Below, in pieces: positions 11,080 through 20,202 of a stretch of DNA of 35,329 nucleotides. Source of the stretch: Chara braunii (lineage: Eukaryota > Streptophyta > Charophyceae > Charales > Characeae); NCBI GenBank assembly GCA_003427395.1, contig BFEA01000166.1:77408-112736 (forward strand), in the 5' to 3' direction. The notes under the pieces are model-generated. The model saw nothing but the letters and a program-made list of their open reading frames with translations, was not told where the DNA came from and searched no databases. Position 1 is the first letter of the stretch. Every line of letters begins with the position of its first letter. The position numbers and the translations under genes were made by a program.

Positions 11080-11156
<77 letters not shown>
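10945..11156 (+). mobile_element. Nested tail-only retroposon inside LINE C (two tail-module starts and 72 A)
   Basis: This splits the zf-RVT coding sequence between CAGATT and the CLPTNDW block. It carries two imperfect starts of the LINE tail module, at 10979 and 11026 (each with the GGAC...TTTCCAGCAG core), then stops within the module at about 11084 and ends in 72 A (11085-11156). It holds no protein-coding sequence. A short AGAT on both sides may be a target duplication, but that is too short to trust. It is either an extremely truncated LINE insertion or a SINE that borrows the LINE 3' end. The homopolymer length may be inexact in the assembly. Confidence 0.7.
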
Positions 11157-11158
<2 letters not shown>

Positions 11159-11902
11159 TCGAGCACCTGCCTGCCGACAAACGATTGGCTAATAGACAAA
11201 ACCAACCTTGAACAAAGAGGCCAGCCCCTCCTCTGGTGTAGGCTTTGCACCGATGCGTTCCCATCCAGGAAGGTACCAGAAACAATAGAACATATCTTTC
11301 TGCAATGCCCGGGAGCGGTGTGGCTGTGGAGATGGTGGGACAAAATATGGGACCAACTAGAGACCTGCACTCGGTGGTCGTGGGACTGGAAAGCCTTATT
11401 ATGTGAGACGTATTTGTTGGACCAGCTAGACGACTTTACTAACATATTGTTCAAAATGGGTCGAAGGGCGGTGCTCTGGGCCCTCTGGCAACGGCGCTGT
11501 ACATACGAAATGGAAAAAGCAAGGCTGGATGACCCCGAATTCACGGAAAGCATCCAACAACAGATCCAAACTGTAATAAGAGAACAATGGGAAAAAGTCA
11601 GGAAGCAGATCCAGTTACTTCATACAACAAAAGATATCCAACAAAAAATCAAGGATTTCTGCCAGAGATGGCTTGGAGGTGAAAACGGGGGAAAGATAGG
11701 GGAAGTAAAATGGAAAGGCGGTCAATGTGATCCAGGGGAAGGTCAAGGAAGGAGGGACCTAGTGAGGGATTACCGGCTCCTCTTCCATGACTGGACCAAG
11801 ATCGATCCAGCTATCCCCTTGAGACCTAGTGAAGAGTTCCCCGACCCCTTCCCCCCCCCCTTCAATTGTTTGGTAGGACTGGATTGGTATGGGAGAGAGT
11901 GA
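11156..11902 (+). pseudogene. LINE C ORF2 zf-RVT domain and C-terminus, after the insertion
   Basis: One uninterrupted frame: CLPTNDWLIDKTNLEQRGQP, LWCRLC, EHIFLQCP and WLWRWWDKIW, then GRRAVLWALWQRRC, RDYRLLFHDWTKIDPAIPLRP and EEFPDPFPP, to a TGA at 11900-11902. The zinc ligands (Cys-X2-Cys, His-X4-Cys) are all present. This is the best-preserved C-terminus of the family in the window and the natural reference for the others. Confidence 0.9.
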
Positions 11903-12350
11903 GCAGGCCTGGATTGGTATGGGAGAGTGGGAGGGCGGGCGAGGAGGAAGGAGCAGGCCTTCACTTCAGTCAGCTATGCTGGCAGGTTTTTTCTACATAG
12001 TGTTCTTCGGGGATGTTCCTGTCCTATTCTGCTGGGGGGGGGATAAACTAGCTCTTTAGTAGTAGGATTCTGGCGCCCAGCACAAGGTGAAGAGGTTTAT
12101 CCCTTGTCCACCAACCTGCACAGTCAATCCTCTGGAGACAGAGCAATCAATGCTGGCAGGCATCCCTCTCAATCACATTTCTTGCTATTGTTTCTCTCTG
12201 TGTAAGGGACGCTGGACCCGTTTTCCAGCAGGTGACGCTCCCCACCAATAGATGGAGCCTTCCCCCGGGTGCTAGTGTTGTCTGCTCTTACCAGCAGCAC
12301 CAGCACTGCAGGGGGGTTTCTGTTAACAAAAAAAAAAAAAAAAAAAAAAA
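11903..12350 (+). repeat. LINE C 3' UTR, 3' tail module and A-tail
   Basis: The 3' UTR begins with a short duplication of CAGGCCTGGATTGGTATGGG. Near 12121-12160 it matches the LINE A 3' UTR. The tail module is 12206-12327 and the pure A run is 12328-12350. The second hairpin is weaker here (one A-C mismatch and two G-T pairs within about 12 pairs). The duplicated copy of the stop-codon region suggests replication slippage. Confidence 0.82.
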
Positions 12351-13072
12351 GACTTAGTCAAAATTTCATTGCTCATTGGGTGTGCTCATTGGGTGAGAAA
12401 GTGGTTATCTCACTTTGTCCATCTGATGTACCTCAACGTAAAGTACCGTTAGCATACATCCGATGATCGGATCATCGGGAGTTGCCACGACACCCCATGA
12501 TCTGATCATCCAACGTCATGGGGACAAAAAAACACTAAAAAATGCTGTTTTTTTGTACGCTCAATTTTGTGATTTAAAAAAATAGCAGTTTTAACGAGAT
12601 GTCAATTGTGGAACCTTTTGGGTTGTGGTGCAATAACTTTGTGTGTTCTGTGGAGTTTCGCAACAAGACTCAGACAGAGTTTCCCGTGGGTGGTCAGCCC
12701 AAGCTGGGATGGGCCAGGCGCAATGGCTCGCGCTGCGTGCTTGTGCCATGTGGCTCGCGCTGCGTGATTGTGCCGTGTGGCTCGCGCTGCATGTGCGCGT
12801 GGTGGCTCGCGGGATGGCAGTGTGCTAGAACGATGGCTGCGTGCTTGTGAGGCCGGCTGCATGCTCACGCAATGGTCGGAGTGCTGGCCCGCTAGCTGGC
12901 TGAACGCTAGCTCGGCTGGCTGCATGATTGCGCGACAGCTGGAGAGCTTGTGCGCTGGCTGGCAGCATGCTCGCGCGATAGCTAGAGTGCATGCACGCTG
13001 TGTGGCTGTGTGCTCGAGAGGTGGCTAGAGTGAGAGAGCTGGTGGGCGAGGTAGGTGGTGTTAGGTGGATAT

Positions 13073-13073
<1 letters not shown>
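12351..13073. other. Non-coding interval with palindrome and GC-rich short repeats
   Basis: No gene seen. 12460-12478 is a palindrome: CCGATGATC, one G, then GATCATCGG. From 12725 a 27-bp unit (GGCTCGCGCTGCGTGCTTGT and 7 more bases) repeats about 2.5 times, then degenerates into GC-rich, GCTGGCTGCATG-like short repeats to about 13060. All reading frames in the repeats are low complexity. Confidence 0.6.
12725..12800. repeat. 27-bp tandem repeat
   Basis: Copies start at 12725, 12752 and 12779, each with the GGCTCGCGCTGC core. The third is partial. The following 250 bp look like older, degenerate derivatives. Confidence 0.75.
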
Positions 13074-13109
<36 letters not shown>

Positions 13110-13166
13110 CTCGTTTGTTCTCCTTGTTCGCATCGTGCTGTTGGAGATTTTTCATATTTTTTTTTT

Positions 13167-13210
<44 letters not shown>
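13074..13210. repeat. Long T-runs (36, 10 and 42 T) around a 47-bp island
   Basis: T36 at 13074-13109, T10 at 13157-13166, CC, then T42 at 13169-13210. On the minus strand these are A-tails, consistent with two minus-strand retroposon 3' ends: the second would belong to whatever lies at 13211 and beyond. Lengths may be inexact. Confidence 0.6.
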
Positions 13211-13410
13211 CACTCCAGCGCGTAGCGTACACGTAGGAACCAGAAGCGTTTGATCGTGCTCCGTCACCGGCGGATGTGGCAGACGGTCTGGCTTGCAGAT
13301 TTTCCGCGAGTCCCACATTGTACTTATCTCCATTGCGGCCACTGCATATCCACACGTCGCATACTGCCTTAGAGATGTTCACTTTGTCGACGCCTGTGGA
13401 GTAGGAACTG
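13211..13410 (-). other. Possible processed pseudogene or retroposed fragment next to an A-tail (unrecognised)
   Basis: On the minus strand a frame stays open from about 13408 to the A-run at 13210, with normal-looking composition (GVDKVNISKAVCDVWICSG, then RNGDKYNVGLAENL). The A-run follows with no in-frame stop, and a TAA lies just upstream inside the TIR element. I do not recognise the protein. A retroposed cDNA piece is one explanation. A chance ORF of about 70 codons is another. Confidence 0.25.
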
Positions 13411-13760
13411 CCTTTTAGTTAAAATTGAAATGAAACATTTTGCTGGCGTGACGAAATTGAGTGTTTTTTTTTCAGCGATTGGGGCTGGATTTTGAAGTTT
13501 CCGCAAGATGGTATGCATGTCCATGGGCGTCGTACCTTCATCTTATATGCTCTCAACAATTGAGTCTTTTGGATGTATCTGGTCGCTTATACGACCAGAT
13601 TAGCACATGATCATTGGAGGATGATGAAAACATAACACCCTTCCATTGTCACATATTGTGGTCAGTTCACTCATGGGAGCATGATCAAATCACAACACCC
13701 TTCCAAGCTCAATTTCGTCATGCCAGCAAATATTTCAATTTTAACTGAAAGTCTAAAAGG
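13411..13760. mobile_element. Short element with about 50-bp terminal inverted repeats (MITE-like)
   Basis: The left arm 13411-13461 and the right arm 13708-13760 are inverted repeats: the left begins CCTTTTAGTTAAAATTGAAAT and ends CGAAATTGAG, and the right is its reverse complement with two small indels and a few substitutions. The 246-bp interior is non-coding and holds two copies of ACACCCTTCCA near 13635 and 13695. No transposase and no clear target duplication are visible. It could be a non-autonomous DNA transposon. It ends only about 10 bp before the LINE D homology begins. Confidence 0.65.
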
Positions 13761-13770
13761 AAGTTTAGGC

Positions 13771-14416
13771 TGGGTATGGCTCTGGAGGTGGTGGGACCGA
13801 ATCGGTCGTCAGGTAGGCACCTCTACACGGTGGCCCTGGGACTGGAAAGCGCTGCTTTGCGAGACCTGGAGGCTGGATCAGTTGAGCGACTACGAACTAA
13901 ACATGTTTAAAACAGGGAGGAGAGCAATTTTGTGGGCTATATGGTGGCGCCGTTGCACAATGGAAATGGAAGGTAGTCGACGGGATGGACCGGAGTTTAT
14001 TGACTCAATCAGGCAACACATTCAGACTGAAATAACAATACAACCGGACCTGATAAAAGAAAAGCTCACATTCCCCGACTCCAAAAAGGAAATCCAAACA
14101 TCTATCCAAAACTTCAGTAAAGCCTGGCTGGGGGAGGAACAAGGGGGTAGAACGGCGACAGTGGTAGAAAGGGGGGGAGGGGGAGGGACTGGCGAATGGG
14201 GAGGAGCAGGAAACGTTGGTTAGAGATTACACCCGCGCTTTTCATGATTGGACTCTCTCAGACCCATCTGTCCCCCTGAGACCCCTCTCAGACTTCCCAG
14301 ATCTCTTCCCTCCCTCTTCTTTTTCTATAGTGGGATCGTCATGGTATGGGGGGAAAGGAGAGAGAGAAAAGGAAGGGTGCTGCCAGTGTAAGAATGAAGG
14401 ATCTGGCATCTCCTAG
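13771..14416 (+). pseudogene. LINE D ORF2 C-terminal fragment
   Basis: Frame one gives WLWRWWDRIGRQ, WPWDWKALLCETW, GRRAILWAIWWRRC and KAWLGEEQGG, to a TAG near 14221. A frame change in the G-rich stretch 14165-14210 moves to LVRDYTRAFHDW, VPLRPLSDF and PDLFPP, ending at TAG 14414-14416. The conserved FPDPFPP motif is changed to FPDLFPP. The zinc ligands lie upstream of the truncation. Confidence 0.85.
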
Positions 14417-14531
14417 GAGGTTGAAGAGGCAGAAACTTCCGGAAAAAAGTTGTGCAGTTAACCCCCCAAGCCCGTTGGGGTAGTCAATGCTGGCAGCACC
14501 ATATCTTGCTCTCAGAGTGAGATGATGTTCT

Positions 14532-14663
14532 GGGACGCTGGACCCGTTTTCCAGCAGCTACTGCTCCCCAGCAATAGATGGAGCCTCCTCGGGAGTGCTA
14601 GTGGTTCCTGCTCTTATCAGCATCCCTAACACTGGCCGAGGAAGTCTTAGGAAAAAAAAAAAA
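14532..14663 (+). repeat. LINE D 3' tail module and A-tail
   Basis: GGGACGCTGGACCC starts at 14532. The first hairpin (GCTGGA with TCCAGC) is perfect. The second is eroded, with several mismatches between AGTGCTAGTGGTT and its partner. The A-run is 14652-14663. Confidence 0.82.
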
Positions 14664-15271
14664 GGGTGGAGTTAGCCCTTGGAAACCAAAGTGCGAGGAT
14701 TGTCATAAGATTGAAGTGCGAGGGAAAGGCCATCAGGAAGCTATTCGTCGACATCGTCAAAAGCGCTATCCATCGTCATCAGCAGGGAGGTCATCATCCG
14801 GAATGCGTTTTTCTTCATCAGGAAGTTCATCTTAAGGAGAGTTGTATTTTTCAATGTTTTGGTTGTCTTGCTTTTTTGCAGGTCGTCATTGTCTTCATCA
14901 TAGTTGCAATTGGGCCTCTTCTTCCAGGTTGCCATCACCATCAGCATCGCCACTGGGTCGTCACTATCTTCATTAGTATTACCACCAGGTAGTCATCATC
15001 TTAATCATTGGATGTCTTCTTCAGCAGCATGATTGCTGCTGGCTCATCTTCTTTTCTTTCAGCAGCTTCACTCGGCTGATCGCCATTGTGTCATTAATTT
15101 CCTCATCTTCACACTGCTGTCCCGCGGCTGATTGACGGTCGCTATCAGTGTTGTCGTCATCATGCGGCAGTGGTGCTGTTCATTATCTTCTTCAAAAAAT
15201 AGGTTTCATTAGTGCGCTGTGCGCAGTCATCATCACGCCGCTCTTCTTCAGCAGGGCGCTGGTAAAATCCA
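14664..15271. other. CATC/TTC-rich non-coding interval
   Basis: No gene seen. The plus strand is rich in CATCATC and CTTCTTC, so the minus strand would read Asp/Glu/Met-rich low-complexity peptides. Similar composition recurs at 28190-28560 and 29385-29450. It may be a diverged trinucleotide-repeat-rich element. Confidence 0.5.
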
Positions 15272-15406
15272 TTTTTTTTAATTTTTTTTTCAAACGCCCC
15301 CACCAGTGTTAGTGGTGCTGGTAAGAGCAGACACCACTAGCACCTGGGGAGAGGCTTCATCTATTGGTGGGGAGCATCACCTGCTGGAAATCGGGTCCAG
15401 CGTCCC
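15272..15406 (-). mobile_element. Solitary LINE 3' tail (minus strand) with A-tail
   Basis: The T-run at 15272-15290 (one AA break) is the A-tail on the minus strand. The module runs to GGGACG at 15401-15406 on the minus strand. The second hairpin has arms at 15306-15317 and 15332-15343 with 11 of 12 positions paired. No ORF2 C-terminus lies directly upstream. It is either an extremely short LINE insertion, a SINE sharing the tail, or the real 3' end of LINE E after a long 3' UTR. Confidence 0.75.
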
Positions 15407-16204
15407 ATGTACAAATTTTAACAGTTTGAACAGGCAACTGATAGCAGCAAAAATTATGTTAGAGCTACACAACTATCAAGTAGCCTGAATTGATTGCCTA
15501 CATGGCAGTCTGTCTTATGTGATAAGGTACTCGATTGTGAAGACTGTTGTCAACTATCCTGGTGTTATCATTACTCCCGTTCATGCAGGCAATCACACCT
15601 CCCGTTCCCCATCCCCCACTCTTAGGAACGCAACCTGTTTCAACAATGTTAGACGAAGCTTATTGTCATTAATCTTTCAGTGTCCCTGCCGTCCCATACC
15701 GAGCACCAGACTTGATGTGTCTGCTTTTGGTGCTCGGACAGTCATTCATGTAGGGGCAGAATTGGGTGATGGCCAAACCCCTAAACCCTCTACCATGTCT
15801 GTCTCTTAGTGGCAATATCAGACTAACTCCAAAATCCTTATTGTCCCAGAGCCCAGAACACAGATTCCCCTGGTCGTACTGAGTATGTTGCCGCGGCACT
15901 GGGGCGGCCCATTGAATATGTCTGATCTTGTGTATGCTTCAATTGTTGCATTTATGTTGTCCATAGTTGCCTTCCGTTGGCGCTGTCTCTTATACACATC
16001 TAATATGTCTGATCTTGTGTATGCTTCAATTGTTGCATTTATGTTGTCCATAGTTGCCTTCCGTTGGCGTCACTGGCTGATGTAGAGCAAAGTCCGCAGT
16101 CCCCGAGCCTGGTGCTGCCCCCACTTTCAATATTGTCTCCCATTAGCTTGTCGTTGTTCACTGCAGATACTTTGACAACCTGTTGGCAGGTCAGGAGCGG
16201 GGTT
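15407..16204. other. Interval between solitary tail and LINE E ORF2; no gene
   Basis: No convincing ORF. It may be LINE E's 3' UTR or unrelated DNA. It contains a 10-bp perfect stem (CCGAGCACCA 15699-15708 with TGGTGCTCGG 15728-15737) and the adapter-separated duplication at 15915-16069. Confidence 0.5.
15915..16069. repeat. Artefactual 68-bp direct repeat separated by a Tn5 mosaic end
   Basis: 15915-15982 and 16002-16069 are identical over 68 bp. The 19 bp between them (15983-16001) are CTGTCTCTTATACACATCT, the Tn5 mosaic end used in Nextera libraries. Identical flanks around an adapter point to read-through or assembly error, not biology. Confidence 0.93.
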
Positions 16205-17761
16205 CTATGGGGCAGGCATGGGGCTGGGGGATCGGGACGAAAGCAGAACAAAGTTAGTTGGAAGGTACGGGACCTGAAAGTCATTAAGAGGTTTCCATTG
16301 CCATGAGCCCTCCAAGTTTCTCCACGGTCTCCATAAGATGTCCAGTTTCACATCCAACTCACTGAACTTCTTCTGGGGGTCCTGCCAAATCTGAATGTAG
16401 GATTCATGGATGGTCTGTTTGGCCTGGGTTTCGTTTTCGTTGCGATATTCGTTTATCATGTTTTTCCATGCTTCCCAGGTGTGGGATCTGATCACCTCCT
16501 CTATTGCTTGCTGGGCTTGCTGCAGTCCAAGTTGGCGTTCCTTCCTTTCAAAGGAGCACCTTGCACGCCAGGCCAACATTAGGATGTGCAGCCGTGTGTA
16601 TGAGAACAGATTGATTGCAAAAGGGGACCAGCAGGCTAGCAAATGTTTATTCTTACCTAACAATAGGAGGCCCAGGTCCCATGGGATATGGAAAGATGTC
16701 AGCGAGTGAAAGGCTGCATCCCACCAACGCCACAGTTGGGCGACCATTGGGCACGTTAGGAGACAGTGTTCCAGCGTTGCTCTGGAAGGCAAGGTCGTTC
16801 TCCAGCGGTAAGAGCAAATGGGGAACAATTGGTCGTTCTGTTCGAAATCTGTTCTTGATACCAACCAGTCCGGTGTGGGAAGACACCGGTGTAGAATTTG
16901 CCACTGCAATGACCGAAGGTTTGTGGGCATGAGCTTAGCATATGTGGACCATGACAGGTTGTGCAACAGAGTTGAATCCATAGGTGAGTCCCGGGCCCAT
17001 CGGTCAACTATGATTTGGGTGGTGGGCACATTTGGGTTTGTAGTTCTGTAACCCCCTTTTACAGAATAGACCCAAACATGCATAGGTTTCACCCCAGGCC
17101 ATTCCCACTCCTCCGGGTCAAACGGCAGAGTCGCCATCGGTGTGGAGGGTTCATAGACGAAAATACCGTCTTTTAGGTCCCCTACTACTCGTACAAGCAT
17201 GAGATCAGTCCAGCTATGGTCGTAGTCAAGATCCTCGTTGCATGTGAGCTTGGACATCCTTGCCCCCATGCTCTGGGGTTCGTGAGCTTCCAGAGTGCAG
17301 GTCCAACGGTTATGTTTGTGCACTCTGTAGATAGCGCGGGGGAGAGGCAGTTCCGAATGCTGAATGACCCAATCTCCCTGTTGAATGGTTGGTCCATTCT
17401 TGAGTGTCAGTTGCCAGGCCAGAGACATGGCCTCTTGTAGGATGTGCAGTTTATCTTCCACCTTTTTGACATACTTTAAGTGTTTTTGGAGCAGGTCTGC
17501 AGATATCCAGTTCCCTGTGCGAACATCCCAGAGGCTTCCTATTGTATATATGCCTTTTTTGACCCAAAAGAGCCAAGGGGAGTTTGATGTCAGCGAGAAG
17601 GGAACGCCTGTTTCGTCCACAATATGGGGATTACCAAATAAGGGTTGCCTCCATATATCGTGCCACCTAACGGGAGGACGTTTTTGTCTTCGTCCCACAC
17701 GTCTCCAAAGCTTGATCATGGTCGGCCACAAAGGGTCCCTGGCAATGTCATGCTTGGTGGC
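16205..17761 (-). pseudogene. LINE E ORF2 C-terminal part with zf-RVT domain
   Basis: The longest open stretch in the window, about 518 codons, in the same frame as the RT. It reads RDPLWPTMIKLW, RQPLFGNPHI, LRSLQWQILHRCLPTPDW, EHCLLTCP and LWRWWDA. The first zinc pair has lost a Cys: relatives have PWCSRC, and here it is PICSYRW. The C-terminal tail WKPLNDFQVPYLP matches in position the RPLSEFPDPFPP motif of the other family. A TAG at 17762-17764 separates it from the upstream block. Despite its length it is a LINE fragment, not a host gene. Confidence 0.88.
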
Positions 17762-19441
17762 CTACATCAGTGTGTCCCCTTGAGTTTGTCGGGGGGGGAA
17801 CGAGACGGTCCAATGCACATTTGTCAGCCATTGGAATGGGTGTATCCCGTCCTCGATTTCTATTTCAGGTGCCAGGTTTTTTATCTGCAAGCAAGCCAAA
17901 GGCGCCCAAGGTATGTCATTACCCATAAGAAGCCTGATCAGTACTTTGAAGATGAGGGCCTCACTCTCCCTTTCCGGATCTAGTATGCCTAGTCCGCCAT
18001 TCATCCTTGGTTGTGTCAGTATGTCCCATTTGACCCGGTTCATGCAGCTTCGGGATTCTGCGCTGTTTTTCTAAAGATGGGTCGTGAGGGTTTTTTTGAG
18101 TCTTGCATATTGTTTTTGATTGAGGGGCCACACTGCGAGTTTGTACCAGATCGCAGCAAGGACAGCATTATTGATGGCCAGTGCACGTCCCACTATTGAG
18201 GTGTGCAGGCCCGCCCACTTACCTAATTTATCCACTGCAAGGTTCACCAAGGTATCTCCATGGTTGGGAGGGGGGCCGAGTGCTGTCAATTTTACACCCA
18301 AGATTGTAATTGTTGTGTCCCTTTGCGCCCATGAGATCAGTGGTTGCGGCGGTGGCCCTACCTCTTGCGGGTGCATCCACCATCCCTCCGTTTTTGCGCC
18401 CCAGTTAACCTTCATGTCCGCTGCCAGCGAGAATAGGTGGATGACTTGTGTCAAAGCCTGAGGACTTTGGTCATCGGCTTTGATGAGCACGGTGAGATCA
18501 TCTGCAAACAATGATGTCACCGGGATTAGATGCTCTGGCAGATCTGGAATGGGGACTCTGTGTATCTCCGGGTGAGCTCTAATAAGCGATGCGAGGGCCT
18601 CAATTACGATGACAAACAATAGGGGTGCTATGGGATCCCCTTGGCGCACCGATCTTCTGAGGGGGATAGGGGCAGCAAGGTGGTCATTCAACATAATGTT
18701 GGTTGAGGTTGATCTATGAAAGAGTTGTATCCGCTTACTGAACACGGGCCCAAAGTTCATCTTAGTGATGCACATATCAAGGAAGTCCCAGTCAACATGA
18801 TCGTAGGCTTTTTCAAAACCAATAAAGAGGACATCAGCTTGGAGTTTGTGTTGTCTGGCATATTTGATGGTCTCGTTGACTAATAGGACATTGTCCTGAA
18901 TATTGCGATTGGGCATGAAACCCGTCTGGTCAGGGTGGATGAGCAAGTTCATCAGTGGCAACAGTCTTTTTGTGAGTGTCTTTGCTATAATTTTGTAGGG
19001 TACTGGAAGGAGAGTGATGGGCCTATAGTTTCGTATGTTTTCCTTATCTCCTTTTTTGTACAGGAGGGTGGTTACTCCTTGCCCCATCATGCCACCCAGG
19101 GATCCCTCCCTTTGCACCGCTCCTATGTACTCCATCAGGTCTTCACTCAGCAGATCCCAAAATCGCACCCAGAATTCCTTAGGGAAGGAATCCACTCCCA
19201 GTGTTTTCTCATCTTCCATATCTTCTAGGGCCTCATTTACTTCCTCCAGCGTGATTGGTCGGTCCAGTTCGGCTCTCTGGGGGGGTGTGAGGCGTGTTTG
19301 GAGTGCTTGCAGGAGTTGGTCTCTTGCATGGAGAACTTCGTCAGCGGGTTTAAGGGGAGTCTCTGAGGTAAACAACTTCTGGTAGTATTTCAAGGCGTAG
19401 TCTTTAATCGCATAGGAGTTGGTTGCAGCCAGGGCATTCAC
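17762..19441 (-). pseudogene. LINE E ORF2 reverse transcriptase and connection
   Basis: Motifs: LGVDSFPKEFW, NIRNYRPITLLPVPYK, FIGFEKAYDHVDW, RQGDPIAPLLF and FADD (18497-18508), then VNWGAKTEGWW, GRALAINNAVLAAIWYK and GGLGILDPE. Motif A has Gly (codon 18818-18820) where LINEs A and C have the catalytic Asp, a single-base change (GAT to GGT) that alone should kill polymerase activity. A TAG at 18071-18073 replaces the Trp of the conserved LWRG. The rest is one frame with the downstream zf-RVT block. Confidence 0.9.
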
Positions 19442-20202
19442 GTCAAACGGGTGCTGCTGGGGACTGTGTTTGCTCTCGATCGTGCTTTTGCTTTATTAAA
19501 GAAGGTTTTTGCCATTGTTCCATCTGTGTGGTCCTTCTTGATTTTTGCATGGATCCTCTAGGCTTGTGTTTGGTGATCAATATAGGTTTGGAGGTGGTCC
19601 CTTGCCTTTTGCAGCTCTTCATAGGTAGGCTGATGAGTTGGGGCCCCCATGAGCTGATCGTCCCAGTCCTCGAGTTCGCGCATAAGTCTGTCCAAGACAG
19701 CCTTGCGGTCTCTGGCGTGTTGGGTGGAAAATTTCTTGGTTCGTTCTCTGAGTTGTGCAATGCCCTCATTGAACCAAAAAACTCTTTCCCCTGTGACCGG
19801 TTTCTTGGATTGCCAATATCGCCAGAACGATTCAATCATATCTTTAAATTTGGGCAGAGGGAGAAGGAAGGTGTTGAGCTGGTAAAACCCCGGGCCCCTC
19901 TGGATATGACTGTGGAATGACAAGCCCAAGGTGACCATCCTATGGTCAAAGGACTTGCATGGACTGATGGGTGCAATATCGGCAGCTATGATGAGGCCTG
20001 CAAGGTCCTTGGACACTAATACAAGGTCAATTCTAGAGTTGGTCAGTCCTCGTTGTCCTCTAGTAGACAAACAGGTGTAGGGCCTCTGGGTCGGGTGGAG
20101 CACTCTGTAAGCGTCTTCTAGTTGCCTGTCAAGCATGAATTGTTTGAGCATACTGACATCTGCTGTTGTGTGGGGTAGTGGGGTCCCGACCGTTTGTGGT
20201 CA
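19442..20202 (-). pseudogene. LINE E ORF2 linker and end of endonuclease
   Basis: The frame 19558-20151 reads RPYTCLS, SRIDLVLVS and SFDHRMVTLGL (final Asp-His of the EEP fold), then GPGFYQLNTFLL, ESFWRYWQ and WFNEGIAQLRERTKKF, corresponding to the linkers of LINEs A and C. A TAG follows at 19558-19560, then the same frame runs to 19445. The RT frame is shifted, with the change somewhere in 19445-19490. Confidence 0.82.

Larger units (their letters stand above)
6953..12350 (+). mobile_element. LINE C, near full-length ORF2 copy, decayed, with a nested insertion
   Basis: Plus strand, with the domains in order: endonuclease (7093-7967), linker (about 7907-8445), RT (about 8446-9690), connection (9691-10941), zf-RVT and C-terminus (11156-11902), 3' UTR (to 12205), tail module (12206-12327) and 23 A (12328-12350). 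A 212-bp insertion at about 10945-11156 splits the zf-RVT domain. At least five frame changes occur. No ORF1 is visible upstream: only about 140 bp lie between LINE B's duplication and the ORF2 start, so the copy is 5'-truncated or its ORF1 lies elsewhere. No clear target-site duplication was found. Confidence 0.88.
13771..14663 (+). mobile_element. LINE D, strongly 5'-truncated
   Basis: Plus-strand LINE of the A/B/C family. Homology starts at WVWLWRWWD, inside the zf-RVT domain, and continues through the C-terminus, a short 3' UTR, the tail module (14532-14651) and 12 A (14652-14663). No convincing target duplication: AAAAGGAAGTTTAG on the left and AAAAGGGTGGAGTTAG on the right are similar but not equal. 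Confidence 0.85.

Noticed and set aside
11019-11553. Minus-strand ORFs with long phenylalanine runs
   Set aside because: Shadow of the 72-A run and of LINE C zf-RVT coding on the other strand.
13061-13342. Poly-lysine and poly-phenylalanine ORFs on both strands
   Set aside because: They translate the long T-runs; only the part outside the homopolymers (13211-13410) deserves attention.
14741-14953. Acidic Met/Asp-rich minus-strand ORF
   Set aside because: Low-complexity translation of CATC-rich DNA; similar readings occur wherever this composition recurs.
15775-15789. Telomere-like AAACCCCTAAACCCT
   Set aside because: A single imperfect double unit; too short to mean an interstitial telomere or a telo-box promoter.
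16205-17731. 508-residue open frame as a possible host gene
   Set aside because: It is in frame with the upstream RT of LINE E and contains the connection and zf-RVT blocks in the usual order; it is a stop-free stretch of a dead LINE.
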